Assembly (NCBI GenBank): GCA_013361335.1
Contig: JABFYH010000081.1
Location: forward strand, 1-42,736
Source: Gemmatimonadaceae bacterium
GTDB taxonomy: Bacteria; Gemmatimonadota; Gemmatimonadetes; Gemmatimonadales; Gemmatimonadaceae
Direction of reading: 5' to 3'
DNA length: 42,736 nucleotides
Part shown: positions 25,016 through 32,936 of the stretch, piece by piece
How positions within the stretch are numbered: the first letter of the stretch is position 1
Layout: each line of letters opens with the position of its first letter
Notes under the pieces: generated by a model
The model's database searches: none
What the model saw: only the letters and a program-made list of their open reading frames with translations
Told to the model about the DNA's origin: nothing
Translations under genes and position numbers: made by a program

Positions 25016-26260
25016 ATGCCCACTGCCCGCCCGTCCCGCCGGCGCGCCTCCGTCGCCGTGATCGCCGTCCGCCTCGCCGCGTATCTCCTCGTCGCGTGGG
25101 GTACGCTCGTCGCGCTGACGTCGGGGCTCTTCCCCGGCGCGGCGGTCGTCACCGTCGGCCTGGCGACGTACACGACGATCCCGCTGCTGGCCTTCATCCG
25201 CTGGCGCGGGTGGCCGTTCTACCCCGGTCGCGCCTTCCGCCTGTTCGTCGTGCGGCCCTTCTGGTACACCCAGCTGCTCCTGCCGCTCGTCGCGTCGGCT
25301 GGGCTCATCGGCCTCCTCGTCGGCGCGCCCTTCGGCGCGGCGCTGGCCGCGGGGCGTACCCTGGCCGCCGGCATGCTGGCCTTCGCCGGCGGGGTGCTGC
25401 TGCTGGGCTACCTGGGCTCCGGGCGACTCACCGTCCGCCGCGTCGATACCGAGGTGCCCGCCCTCGGCCCGGAGTTCGACGGCCTGCGCGTCGTGCAGCT
25501 CTCCGATCTCCACGTGGGTCCGCACACCTCCCGGCGCTTCCTCCAGCGCGTGGTCGAGACGGTGCGCTCGCTCGAGCCCGACCTCATCGCCGTGACCGGC
25601 GATCTGATCGACGATCGCGCGGAGGACGTCGCGTCCTATGCACGCTCACTCGGCGGGCTGACCGCGCCCCTCGGCGTGTACATGATCCCCGGCAACCACG
25701 ACGTCTACGCCGGGTGGGACGCCGTGGAGGGCGCGCTGCGCGAGGCCAACCTCGGCACTGTGCTGGTGAACGACGTCCGGCTCATCACGCGCGGCGAGTC
25801 GACGATCGCCCTGCTCGGAACGGGGGATCCGGCCGGCGGTGCTCGCGGGTCGACGCGCGCCGCGCCGGACGTCGAGCGGGCGCTGGCCCAAGTGTCCAAG
25901 GGGGCGGTGGTGATCGCCTTCGCGCACAACCCCGCACTGTGGCCCTCGCTCGCCAAGCGCGGCGTGGCGCTCACGCTGAGTGGGCACACCCACTGGGGCC
26001 AGCTCGCCATCCCGCGATTGGGGTGGAGCCTCGCGTCGCCCTTCCTGGAGCACGCCATGGGCGCACATCAGTCGGACGACTCGCTGCTGTACATCAGCCC
26101 GGGGACGGGCTACTGGGGCATTCCGTTCCGCCTCGGGGCGTCCCCTGAAGTCACGCTGGTCACCTTGCATCGCGGGCAGACCGCGACCGCACGGGTCCAT
26201 GCGCCGGTAGTGTCCGCGCGGCGCGTGCTGCGCTCGCGCCTCAGCGCGCGGGGCGCGTGA
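25016..26260 (+). CDS. Membrane-anchored metallophosphoesterase, YkuE/YaeI-like
   Basis: A 414-residue protein with four membrane helices in the first 135 residues and a calcineurin-like phosphoesterase domain after that. All metal-binding motifs can be seen: Asp164 and His166 in QLSDLHVG, Asp196 in GDLIDD, Asn227-His228-Asp229 in GNHD, His in FAHNP and the SGHTHWGQ box. The active site contains two metals and would cut phosphomonoesters or diesters, perhaps lipid-linked ones as in UDP-diacylglucosamine hydrolases and their YkuE/YaeI relatives. The ATG at 25016 is the first in the frame. A hairpin follows the stop at 26277-26302. Confidence 0.9.
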   Translation: MPTARPSRRRASVAVIAVRLAAYLLVAWGTLVALTSGLFPGAAVVTVGLATYTTIPLLAFIRWRGWPFYPGRAFRLFVVRPFWYTQLLLPLVASAGLIGLLVGAPFGAALAAGRTLAAGMLAFAGGVLLLGYLGSGRLTVRRVDTEVPALGPEFDGLRVVQLSDLHVGPHTSRRFLQRVVETVRSLEPDLIAVTGDLIDDRAEDVASYARSLGGLTAPLGVYMIPGNHDVYAGWDAVEGALREANLGTVLVNDVRLITRGESTIALLGTGDPAGGARGSTRAAPDVERALAQVSKGAVVIAFAHNPALWPSLAKRGVALTLSGHTHWGQLAIPRLGWSLASPFLEHAMGAHQSDDSLLYISPGTGYWGIPFRLGASPEVTLVTLHRGQTATARVHAPVVSARRVLRSRLSARGA

Positions 26261-26276
26261 AACGCCCCTCCTGATC

Positions 26277-26302
26277 GGGCGCGGCTCGGTCGCTCCGCGC
26301 CC
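26277..26302. terminator. GC-rich stem-loop between convergent genes
   Basis: GGGCGCGG pairs perfectly with CCGCGCCC across a ten-base loop, 17 bases after the metallophosphoesterase stop and 65 bases beyond the end of the minus-strand gene at 26368. There is no T run. Confidence 0.5.
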
Positions 26303-26367
26303 GCCGCCTCATAGGCCACTTCCGAATCCCATGAGCACGCCGCGCACGCGCGCGGCCGCGCCCGGCT

Positions 26368-26832
26368 TCATGACGCCGCCGGCGGCCCCTCACCCGGACG
26401 CAGGGCGCGGCGCGTGAGCCAGGCGCGGCTCTCGGAGATCCGCGCGTCGATCCGCGCCGGCAGCGCCCAGTCCCGCGAATCGGCGAAGAGCGGCGAGCGG
26501 CGGAAGGCGTCGAGCAGGGCGACATGCTGCTGCACCGCCTCGATCGACGTGTCGGGATGGAGCGACTCGAACTCCTCCGGCGGCGCCCAGAGCAGCTCGC
26601 CCGTCGCGATCAGCTCGAGCGCGCGCTCGAACTCGATGGAGGGTGCGAGGCGCTTGAGCGAGAAGCGGCGGAGCTGCTTGTCGTACACGTAGCGCCACGG
26701 GGCGCCTTCGATGAAGAAGTGTCGGCCGATCAGATCGTCCAGTGGGAGCGCAGGCAGCATCGGAGGCCAGGTCGGGGGGTGGATGGCATCCGGCTGCCCA
26801 TCGGCGAGCGCGCGCGCCATCCTCGATTGCAC
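26368..26832 (-). CDS. Hypothetical protein
   Basis: A 154-residue open frame with convincing protein composition (LDDLIGRHFFIEGAPWRYVY, FERALELIATGELLWAPPEE). The start may be the GTG at 26832 or the ATG at 26820 four codons later; neither has a strong ribosome site. It has no signal peptide, helix bundle or motif that I recognise; the middle is an aromatic-rich beta-like stretch followed by two helices. It is divergent from the lipoprotein gene at 27104, with about 270 bases between the starts, and converges with the phosphoesterase. Confidence 0.55.
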   Translation of the reverse strand: MQSRMARALADGQPDAIHPPTWPPMLPALPLDDLIGRHFFIEGAPWRYVYDKQLRRFSLKRLAPSIEFERALELIATGELLWAPPEEFESLHPDTSIEAVQQHVALLDAFRRSPLFADSRDWALPARIDARISESRAWLTRRALRPGEGPPAAS

Positions 26833-27008
26833 AAAGGACCGTCATCGGGCTTCCGGGTCACACCGGGCCGCGCCGGCGCTCGCGCTCCGACCTCGACCAG
26901 CCGTCCGTTGCGCCCCCGCTACACCCCTGTCGTTGTCGAGCCGCATCACCACCGATGCTCTCGAGGCTCGTGCCCACCAATCGCGGGTTGCGGAGCGATC
27001 TGGCGCTG

Positions 27009-27030
27009 GATTGTGATTTGCGGCACAATC
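27009..27030. promoter_or_regulatory. CRP/FNR-type inverted repeat upstream of the lipoprotein gene
   Basis: GATTGTG and CACAATC are perfect arms separated by eight bases. Written as a CRP site it is TGTGA-N6-GCACA, one base from the symmetric consensus TGTGA-N6-TCACA. It lies about 75 bases before the ATG at 27104, in an unusually AT-rich spot, so activation of the lipoprotein gene by a CRP-family regulator is plausible. Confidence 0.4.
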
Positions 27031-27103
27031 TGCCCGATCGGTGTGTCGCCGATGGCCATGACGGCCCTCGTGACGCATCGCATATCCGTCATGGAGGAAT
27101 GGC

Positions 27104-28063
27104 ATGAAGGCTCTCACCGCATCCTCGCTCACCGGTCTGGCGCTCCTCGCGCTGACCGGCTGCGGCGAATCAGTCTCCAATCGCTTGATGGCCCCAACCG
27201 ACGGGCCGTCCGCCACGAAGGCGGGCACCCCGATCATGCGCGGCTTGACCAGCTCGGCGGGTGTCGTCCCCACCGCCTACGACGGCAACACCAGCGGTGA
27301 CGGAAGCTCCTCCTGCTCGGCGCTCGGCTTCGGGTCGACCGGAACGAAGGTCGATGGCGCTTACTCGCAGAAGGTCGGCGGCTATCAGTTCACCGTCTCC
27401 GGCAGCGAGAAGCAGTACCTCGCCTTCGCGCCCTCCGGAACTCCGACGTCGACCATCCTCGCGGTCATCGTGAAGGGCGGCGATGCGTACGACGTCTACA
27501 ACTATCGCAACAACCCGCGCACCAGCGACGCCGGCCTCACGTCGCCCTACAACCACGGCGGCAACATCCCGACGATCAGCCATTACGTCGTCTGCTACGG
27601 CCCGTACACCCCGCCGATCTTCACGAAGACGCTGGTCGGCGTGATGAAGGAAGGCGCGACGATCGGCTCGATGGAGGACGATCTGAGCTGGCGCGACCAT
27701 CCGGATCTCGTGATCATCCCGTGGGGCAGGACCCGCTGGCTCGATTGGCAGCTGAGCTACACCCTGCCACCCGGCGTGACGGGCATCATCACCGAGAATG
27801 CGACCACGGTGTGCGGATCGCTTGGCACCTTCAGGCTCCAGTGCACCTTCAACGAGAACCCGGCAACCTACCCGATCTACACGTGGTCCGGCCTGAGCGG
27901 CCAGGGCGCGGTGCTCGTGATGAACGACCTCGGTGGCGGAGGGGCCGGCTCGTGCGGCGATCACGACTACACCAACACCGCTACGCTGGCGCTCTCGAAC
28001 GGCACCACGCTGACGGCGAGCAAGACGATCACCGTCCGGGTGGTCTGCCCGACGACCCCGTAA
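27104..28063 (+). CDS. Orphan secreted lipoprotein
   Basis: A 319-residue protein. GGAGGA lies five bases before the ATG. The leader MKALTASSLTGLALLALTGC ends in a lipobox with Cys20 as the lipidation site. The mature protein is rich in Thr, Asn, Gly and Tyr, unlike the Arg/Ala-rich neighbours. It begins with a flexible Ser/Gly stretch, then YQFTVSGSEKQYLAFAPSG and a beta-rich body with four widely spaced Cys that may form disulfides. The C-terminus (DYTNTATLALSNGTTLTASK) resembles an immunoglobulin-like strand pattern. I do not recognise the family; a surface adhesin or structural role is a guess. A strong terminator follows, and a CRP-like site precedes it. Confidence 0.8.
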   Translation: MKALTASSLTGLALLALTGCGESVSNRLMAPTDGPSATKAGTPIMRGLTSSAGVVPTAYDGNTSGDGSSSCSALGFGSTGTKVDGAYSQKVGGYQFTVSGSEKQYLAFAPSGTPTSTILAVIVKGGDAYDVYNYRNNPRTSDAGLTSPYNHGGNIPTISHYVVCYGPYTPPIFTKTLVGVMKEGATIGSMEDDLSWRDHPDLVIIPWGRTRWLDWQLSYTLPPGVTGIITENATTVCGSLGTFRLQCTFNENPATYPIYTWSGLSGQGAVLVMNDLGGGGAGSCGDHDYTNTATLALSNGTTLTASKTITVRVVCPTTP

Positions 28064-28082
28064 CACCGCACTCCTGATGTGA

Positions 28083-28117
28083 AACGGGCTCGCGCAGCAA
28101 CGCTGCGCGAGCCCGTT
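28083..28117. terminator. Strong bidirectional terminator hairpin
   Basis: A perfect 16-base stem (AACGGGCTCGCGCAGC and its complement) with a three-base loop, 19 bases after the lipoprotein stop and 20 bases beyond the end of the convergent UbiA-fusion gene. The A/T-tipped stem gives short AA and TT ends on both sides. Confidence 0.8.
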
Positions 28118-28137
28118 CTCGTTGCCGGGCCTCGACC

Positions 28138-29730
28138 CTAGCTCCGCGCGACCGCGTCCTTCACCCCATAGAACGCGCCGGCCAGCCGGCCGATCGACCG
28201 GTTGTAGTAGAGGATGACCAGCACGCCCACCACCGCCACCGCCAGCACGGCGACGTTCATCCCGCCGCCCAGGCCGTACCAGGCCAGCCCCACCGCCAGC
28301 GCCAGCGCGCTCGCGAGATGTCCCACCACGGTGTACGCGTTCGCGGGCACCAGCTCCATCGGCTGATCGAAGTAGCGACGCACCACCCGCGTCGCCTTGA
28401 AGAAGAGTGGATACCCCGCCAGTCCGAGCAGCGCAAAGGCGGGCAGGTCGCCATCCACCACGAAGAAGAGCAGCGCGAGCGCCGCCGCCCCCGCGATCAG
28501 CGGGTACACCCGGCTCGCCCGCTGCTGCCCGAGCCGCACCACCGCGGTGCGCTTCGAGACCTCGTCGTCGCTCGCAGCATCCTGGAATCCATTGATGAAC
28601 AGGATCAGCGCCACGAGCACCGACACCGGGATCGACGCCGCCAGCGCGAGCGACGGCACGGTGCCGGTCTGCACGTACGCCGTGCCGGAGACGATCCCCA
28701 CGCCGAACGCGAGCGCCACCGCCAGCTCGCCGAGCCCGCGGTTCGCCAGCCGCACCGGCGGCCCGGTGTACACGAAGCCGACGAACAGACCCGCCAGCCC
28801 GAACAGCAGCACCCCGGGCCGTCCGGCCAGGGCGAAGTAGACGCCGATCGCCGTGCTCAGCACCCCGAAGCCGAGCGTCGCCGCCAGCAGCTCGCCGCGC
28901 GTGGCCAGCCCGCGCTGCAGCACCCGCGAGCCGCCCGTGAAGCCGAGGATCGGCGTGCGGTTCCGATCGTCGGCGCCGGACCGCTGGTCGTCGAGATCGT
29001 TCTTGATGTTGGTGCACGCCTGGAGCGAGACCGCGGCGATCATCGTCAGCAGCGCCCAGCCCCAGTGCACCTGTCCGGTCACGGCGAAGGCGGCCGCCAC
29101 ACCGACCGCCACGGACGCCGCGCTGGCCGTGAGGCTCGGCCAGCGTACCGCTTCCTTCCACACCCCGAGCCGCCGCTTGAGCAGCGCCCAATCGCTCGCC
29201 TGATCGCCGGCCGCATCCTTGAATTCGAGGATCGAGGGCGGCCGGCCGGCGACGATCTCGCCGAACACCCGATGCTTCATGAAGCGCGGCGTCACTCGCA
29301 CGAATGCGAGCAGGTCGGTCTGCCCGACGGAGTTCAGGTAGCTCACGATCGACGACGTCCGCATCGTCGCCTGCTTGGCGCGCTCGCGCTCGTCGGCGTC
29401 ACGCACCACCTCCGCCCGGCCGGTGACCTCCATCTCCCAGCTCGTGTGCTCTTCACCGGTGGGCGATTCGTGGAGGAGCAGCGCCACCTCGGGACGCGTC
29501 GTCATCTCCCGAATCTTCGGATCCGTCTTCATCGACGCGAGATAGATGATCGGACGCGTCGTCACGTCGTCGTCGAGCCATGCGCCCGGATGCATCATGC
29601 GGACACGCACCTCTTCGCCGGCATGGGTCCCGACGGCGACCTTCTTTGCGGCGAGGAGCGCCTCGCGAATGCGCCGGCGGGACTCCTCGATGTGCGTGGG
29701 CTGCGGTGCCTGCGGTTGGGGATTCGTCAT
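28138..29730 (-). CDS. Fusion of a PNPOx-like flavin split-barrel and a UbiA/MenA-type prenyltransferase
   Basis: A single 530-residue open frame. Residues 15-165 form a pyridoxamine-phosphate-oxidase-like split barrel ([33 protein letters not shown]). From about 195 there are eight or nine membrane helices with both prenyltransferase Asp motifs: [12 protein letters not shown] (244-255) and [17 protein letters not shown] (379-395), followed by AVVRLG as in MenA. The second half should attach a polyprenyl chain to an aromatic acceptor, such as the menaquinone precursor dihydroxynaphthoate, in the inner membrane. The split barrel may bind flavin, F420 or haem, and could act on the same quinone. 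No start codon or frame shift breaks the joint at 166-195, so this looks like a true fusion. No other men or ubi genes are near. Confidence 0.88.
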   Translation of the reverse strand: MTNPQPQAPQPTHIEESRRRIREALLAAKKVAVGTHAGEEVRVRMMHPGAWLDDDVTTRPIIYLASMKTDPKIREMTTRPEVALLLHESPTGEEHTSWEMEVTGRAEVVRDADERERAKQATMRTSSIVSYLNSVGQTDLLAFVRVTPRFMKHRVFGEIVAGRPPSILEFKDAAGDQASDWALLKRRLGVWKEAVRWPSLTASAASVAVGVAAAFAVTGQVHWGWALLTMIAAVSLQACTNIKNDLDDQRSGADDRNRTPILGFTGGSRVLQRGLATRGELLAATLGFGVLSTAIGVYFALAGRPGVLLFGLAGLFVGFVYTGPPVRLANRGLGELAVALAFGVGIVSGTAYVQTGTVPSLALAASIPVSVLVALILFINGFQDAASDDEVSKRTAVVRLGQQRASRVYPLIAGAAALALLFFVVDGDLPAFALLGLAGYPLFFKATRVVRRYFDQPMELVPANAYTVVGHLASALALAVGLAWYGLGGGMNVAVLAVAVVGVLVILYYNRSIGRLAGAFYGVKDAVARS

Positions 29731-29843
29731 GCGATAAGTCTACGCCGATGCCCCTGGGGTGGCGAGCGCCGCCGCGTCGCCACGCCCCCGCCGCGCCCCA
29801 GGGCCGACCGGAACGAGTTCCCGCGCGCGCGGATATCCTGCCC

Positions 29844-30830
29844 ATGATTCCGATCTCGGTGCTGGACCTCTCCCCCATCGTCGCCGGCAGCGACGCGCGT
29901 CAGGCGCTCCACAACACCCTCGACCTGGCGCGCCACGCCGAGCGCTGGGGCTACAATCGCTACTGGCTGGCCGAGCATCACAACATGGTCGGCATCGCCA
30001 GCGCGGCGACCGCGGTGGTGATCGGCCACGTCGCCGCGGGCACGTCGCGGATCCGGGTGGGCGCAGGGGGGATCATGCTTCCCAACCACTCGCCGCTCGT
30101 GGTCGCCGAGCAGTTCGGCACTCTGGAGTCGCTCTTCCCGGGACGGATCGATCTGGGCCTCGGCCGCGCCCCGGGCACCGACCGCGTCACCATCCATGCC
30201 TTGCGACGCGATCCCATGGCCGCCGACACCTTTCCGCGCGACGTCGTCGAGCTGCAGTCGTACTTTCGCGACGCGCATCCAGGGCAGGCCGTGCGGGCGG
30301 TACCGGGCGCTGGCCTGTATGTGCCCATCTGGCTCCTCGGCTCCAGCACGTTCAGCGCACAGCTCGCGGCCACGCTCGGGCTCCCCTTCGCCTTCGCGTC
30401 GCACTTCGCGCCCGATCAGATGCACGCCGCGCTCGATCTCTATCGCACCGGCTACCAGCCCTCGGCCGAGCATCCGGCGCCTCACGCGATGCTCGGCCTC
30501 AGCGTGGTCGCCGCCGACAGCGATGCCCAGGCGCAGCGACTCGCGACCTCACTGCAACAGCAGTTCGTCGCTCTGCATCGTGGACGACCGATCCAGCTCC
30601 AGCCCCCCGTCGACAGCATGGACGATCGGTGGGCCGATTGGGAGCGCAGCGCCGTCGAGCGGACCCTTCGCCAGGCCATCATCGGCGGACCGGAGACAGT
30701 GCGGCGTGGTCTCGACGCGTTCATCGCCCAGACGAACGCCGACGAGCTGATGATCACCTCGCACATCTACGACCACGCGGCTCGGCTGCGATCGTACGAG
30801 ATCGTGACGGAGGTACGGAGGGGCGGATGA
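29844..30830 (+). CDS. LLM-class flavin-dependent oxidoreductase, MsnO8-like
   Basis: A 328-residue luciferase-like monooxygenase starting at the ATG at 29844 ([12 protein letters not shown]). The TIM-barrel markers are all present: [52 protein letters not shown] and the late [15 protein letters not shown]. The family uses reduced flavin and oxygen, or F420, to oxidise small molecules; the substrate is unknown. It is divergent from the UbiA fusion. Its TGA stop is part of a hairpin arm that pairs with octamer repeats downstream, where it converges on the dioxygenase pair. Confidence 0.93.
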   Translation: MIPISVLDLSPIVAGSDARQALHNTLDLARHAERWGYNRYWLAEHHNMVGIASAATAVVIGHVAAGTSRIRVGAGGIMLPNHSPLVVAEQFGTLESLFPGRIDLGLGRAPGTDRVTIHALRRDPMAADTFPRDVVELQSYFRDAHPGQAVRAVPGAGLYVPIWLLGSSTFSAQLAATLGLPFAFASHFAPDQMHAALDLYRTGYQPSAEHPAPHAMLGLSVVAADSDAQAQRLATSLQQQFVALHRGRPIQLQPPVDSMDDRWADWERSAVERTLRQAIIGGPETVRRGLDAFIAQTNADELMITSHIYDHAARLRSYEIVTEVRRGG

Positions 30831-30862
30831 GCGGTGCTCCTGTTCCGCTCCTCCGCTCCTCC
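30817..30862. terminator. Hairpin built from octamer repeats between convergent genes
   Basis: Arms 30817-30834 and 30845-30862 pair at 16 of 18 positions around a ten-base loop. The right arm is CCGCTCCT twice; the left arm includes the LLM gene's stop as TGAGCGG. It lies just before the end of the convergent dioxygenase gene at 30867. Confidence 0.6.
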
Positions 30863-30866
30863 GCCA

Positions 30867-31814
30867 TCAATCGATCGGCTTCAGCCTCGACACGATCTCG
30901 GCGCGCTTCGGCTCGAGAAACGGTGGCAGCACGATCTGCTCGCCCAGTGTCGCTTCGTTCTCGTCCACGGCGAAGCCCGGACCATCCGACGCGATCTCGA
31001 ACAGGATCCCGTTCGGCTCGCGGAAGTACAGGCTGCGGAAGTAGTAGCGATCCACCTTGCCGCTGTTCGGGATGCCGAGCGTGTTGAGCCGGTCCGCCCA
31101 CGCGTCGTAGTCCGCGTCCGGCGTACGGAAGGCGACGTGATGCACACCGCCCGCTCCCTGGCGCGTCGGCGGCAGCCCCGGCTGCACGGCGACGTGTAGC
31201 TCCGCCGCCGGCCCACCGGGCCCCATCTCGTACACGTGCACGAGCTGCTTGGCGTCGTCCGGATGCGGGTACTCGCGCACCGGCCGCATGTTGAGCGCCT
31301 GCCGCAGCACCGCGTCCGTCGGCTTCAGCGTCGGAACGCTCATCACGATCGGGCCGAGCCCCCGCACCTGACTCCCCGCCGGCACCGGACTCGCGCTCCA
31401 GGGATGCGCGTCACCCTGCCCGCCGTCGTCGATCAGGGCGATGCGCTGCCCCTCTGCGTCCTCGAAGTCGAGGGTGAGCCGGCCGTCGCGCTCGGCGATC
31501 TCGCCACTCTTCACCTGCCGCTCGCCGAGATGCTGGCGCCACCACTCCAGCGCGCCCAGACCCGATACCCGCAGCCCTGTGCGGGTGATCGCATGCGTGC
31601 CTCGACGCTCGCGGTCGACCGGCCAGTCGAAGAATGTGAGGTCCGACCCCGGGCTCCCCTTCGCGTCCGCATAGAAGAGGTGGTACGCGCTGGTGTCGTC
31701 CTGATTGACGCTGCGCTTCACGAGCCGCATGCCGATCGTGCGCGTGTAGAAGTGATGATTGTCGCGGATGCGGGCGGAGACCGCCGTCAGATGGTGAATG
31801 CCTTCGAGCTCCAT
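30867..31814 (-). CDS. Ring-cleaving dioxygenase, MhqO/PcpA-like, second of a pair
   Basis: A 315-residue protein made of two vicinal-oxygen-chelate modules. The metal site can be read: His8 in [10 protein letters not shown], His226 in GVHHVAFR and Glu273 in LFEIASD, spacing close to PcpA (His11, His227, Glu276). The family opens hydroquinone rings with Fe(II) and oxygen, and in other bacteria protects against quinone stress. It follows the related gene at 31821 after six bases, so both are probably read together from the promoter near 32860. The two proteins are clearly homologous throughout (VNQDD, GSPGSD, ITRT and PNSG/RNSG segments shared). Confidence 0.9.
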   Translation of the reverse strand: MELEGIHHLTAVSARIRDNHHFYTRTIGMRLVKRSVNQDDTSAYHLFYADAKGSPGSDLTFFDWPVDRERRGTHAITRTGLRVSGLGALEWWRQHLGERQVKSGEIAERDGRLTLDFEDAEGQRIALIDDGGQGDAHPWSASPVPAGSQVRGLGPIVMSVPTLKPTDAVLRQALNMRPVREYPHPDDAKQLVHVYEMGPGGPAAELHVAVQPGLPPTRQGAGGVHHVAFRTPDADYDAWADRLNTLGIPNSGKVDRYYFRSLYFREPNGILFEIASDGPGFAVDENEATLGEQIVLPPFLEPKRAEIVSRLKPID

Positions 31815-31820
31815 GATGCT

Positions 31821-32822
31821 CTATCTCCCCGCGCGGACGGTGAGCCCGGCGTCATCGATCGTCAGTGGGCGCAGCCTGCTCTCGATCTCGGCGCGCCGCG
31901 GTTCCAGGAAGGGCGGCAGTGACAGGCGGTCCGCGTCGAGCGGACCGTCGACCTCGAACCCCGGGCCGTCGGTCGCGAGCTCGAACAGCACGTGGTTCGG
32001 CTCGCGCACATAGGCGGACGTGAAGTAGTGCCGGTCGACGATCCCGCTGTTGCGGTAGCCGGCCGCGTCGAGCCGCGCGACCCACTCCTCCATCGACTGG
32101 CCCTCGGGCACGCGGAGCGCGACGTGATGCACGCCACCCGCTCCGGGCCGCACGCGCGGCAGGTCGTCGCGGACGATCACGTGCACCTCGGCGTGCGCGC
32201 CGCCGGCGCCGATGGTGAAGACGTGGACGTCGAACTGCGGCGCGTCCGCCACCGGATACGTCCGGTCGGGCTGCAGGCCGAGCGCGCCGACGAGAAACGC
32301 CTCGGTCGGTGCAAGCACGGGCACGGTGAGCTCGGCGTAGCCCAACCCGCGGATCTGTCGCGGGGCCGGCACGGGGGTGCCGATCCACGGGTACGACCGT
32401 CCGGCGCCCCCGTCGTCCACGAGGGCGAGCGGGGTGCCCTCCGAGTCCTCGAAGTCGAGCACCTGCCGGCCGCCGCGTTCCACGATCGGACCGTGCGGGA
32501 CGTCGAGCGCGTCGAAGCGCGCGCTCCACCAGGCCAGCGTGTCGTCGCCGCTGACGCGGAAGTTCGTGCGCGTGATGCTGTTGTTCCCGCGATGCTCGCG
32601 CGCGGCGCCGCGGATGTCGAACACCGTCATGTCCGACCCGGGACTGCCCGCCCCGTCGCCGAAGAAGAAGTGGTACATGGTCGGGTCGTCCTGATTGACC
32701 GTCTTGATGACGGGCCGGAGTCCGAGCACGCGGGTGTAGAAGTCGTGCGTGCGGCCGATGTGCGCGCTGATGGCGCTGACATGGTGCACGCCGGTGAGCT
32801 GCAGAGTCGAATCGGGTGTCAT
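31821..32822 (-). CDS. Ring-cleaving dioxygenase, MhqO/PcpA-like, first of a pair
   Basis: A 333-residue protein of the same two-module VOC family as the gene at 30867. Metal ligands are His in GVHHVSAISA near the N-terminus, His in GVHHVALR and Glu in LFELATDGPGFEVDG. AGGAGG at 32832-32837 is nine bases before the ATG at 32822 and only three before one at 32828, so I choose the former; the frame is open to 32873. It differs from its neighbour in having a 15-residue C-terminal tail (TIDDAGLTVRAGR). A duplicated pair could handle different substituted hydroquinones. The upstream AT-rich region has a -35-like TTGACT and an operator-like symmetry. Confidence 0.9.
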   Translation of the reverse strand: MTPDSTLQLTGVHHVSAISAHIGRTHDFYTRVLGLRPVIKTVNQDDPTMYHFFFGDGAGSPGSDMTVFDIRGAAREHRGNNSITRTNFRVSGDDTLAWWSARFDALDVPHGPIVERGGRQVLDFEDSEGTPLALVDDGGAGRSYPWIGTPVPAPRQIRGLGYAELTVPVLAPTEAFLVGALGLQPDRTYPVADAPQFDVHVFTIGAGGAHAEVHVIVRDDLPRVRPGAGGVHHVALRVPEGQSMEEWVARLDAAGYRNSGIVDRHYFTSAYVREPNHVLFELATDGPGFEVDGPLDADRLSLPPFLEPRRAEIESRLRPLTIDDAGLTVRAGR

Positions 32823-32850
32823 GGTCATGTTCCTCCTGCCGATAAATCTC

Positions 32851-32873
32851 ACTACTAAGATATTGTAAGTCAA
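32851..32873 (-). promoter_or_regulatory. AT-rich promoter/operator before the dioxygenase pair
   Basis: On the minus strand TTGACT (32873-32868) matches a -35 box. It runs into a partly symmetric AT-rich stretch (32851-32870, ends ACT and AGT, 12 of 20 positions symmetric), then AGGAGG. Quinone-sensing MarR or HxlR-type repressors use such sites before mhq-type genes. No regulator gene is adjacent. Confidence 0.45.
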
Positions 32874-32898
32874 GGCATCGCTGCGGACGCCCTTCCAT

Positions 32899-32936
32899 AG
32901 ATCAACTCGCTGGCTTCAGATCAGCTCGCTGGCTTT
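32899..32936. repeat. 19-base tandem duplication across a stop codon
   Basis: Two adjoining copies (AGATCA[A/G]CTCGCTGGCTT plus one base) agree at 17 of 19 positions. The second contains the stop codon of the DUF4142 gene, so the duplication lengthened only the 3' untranslated end. Confidence 0.7.
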
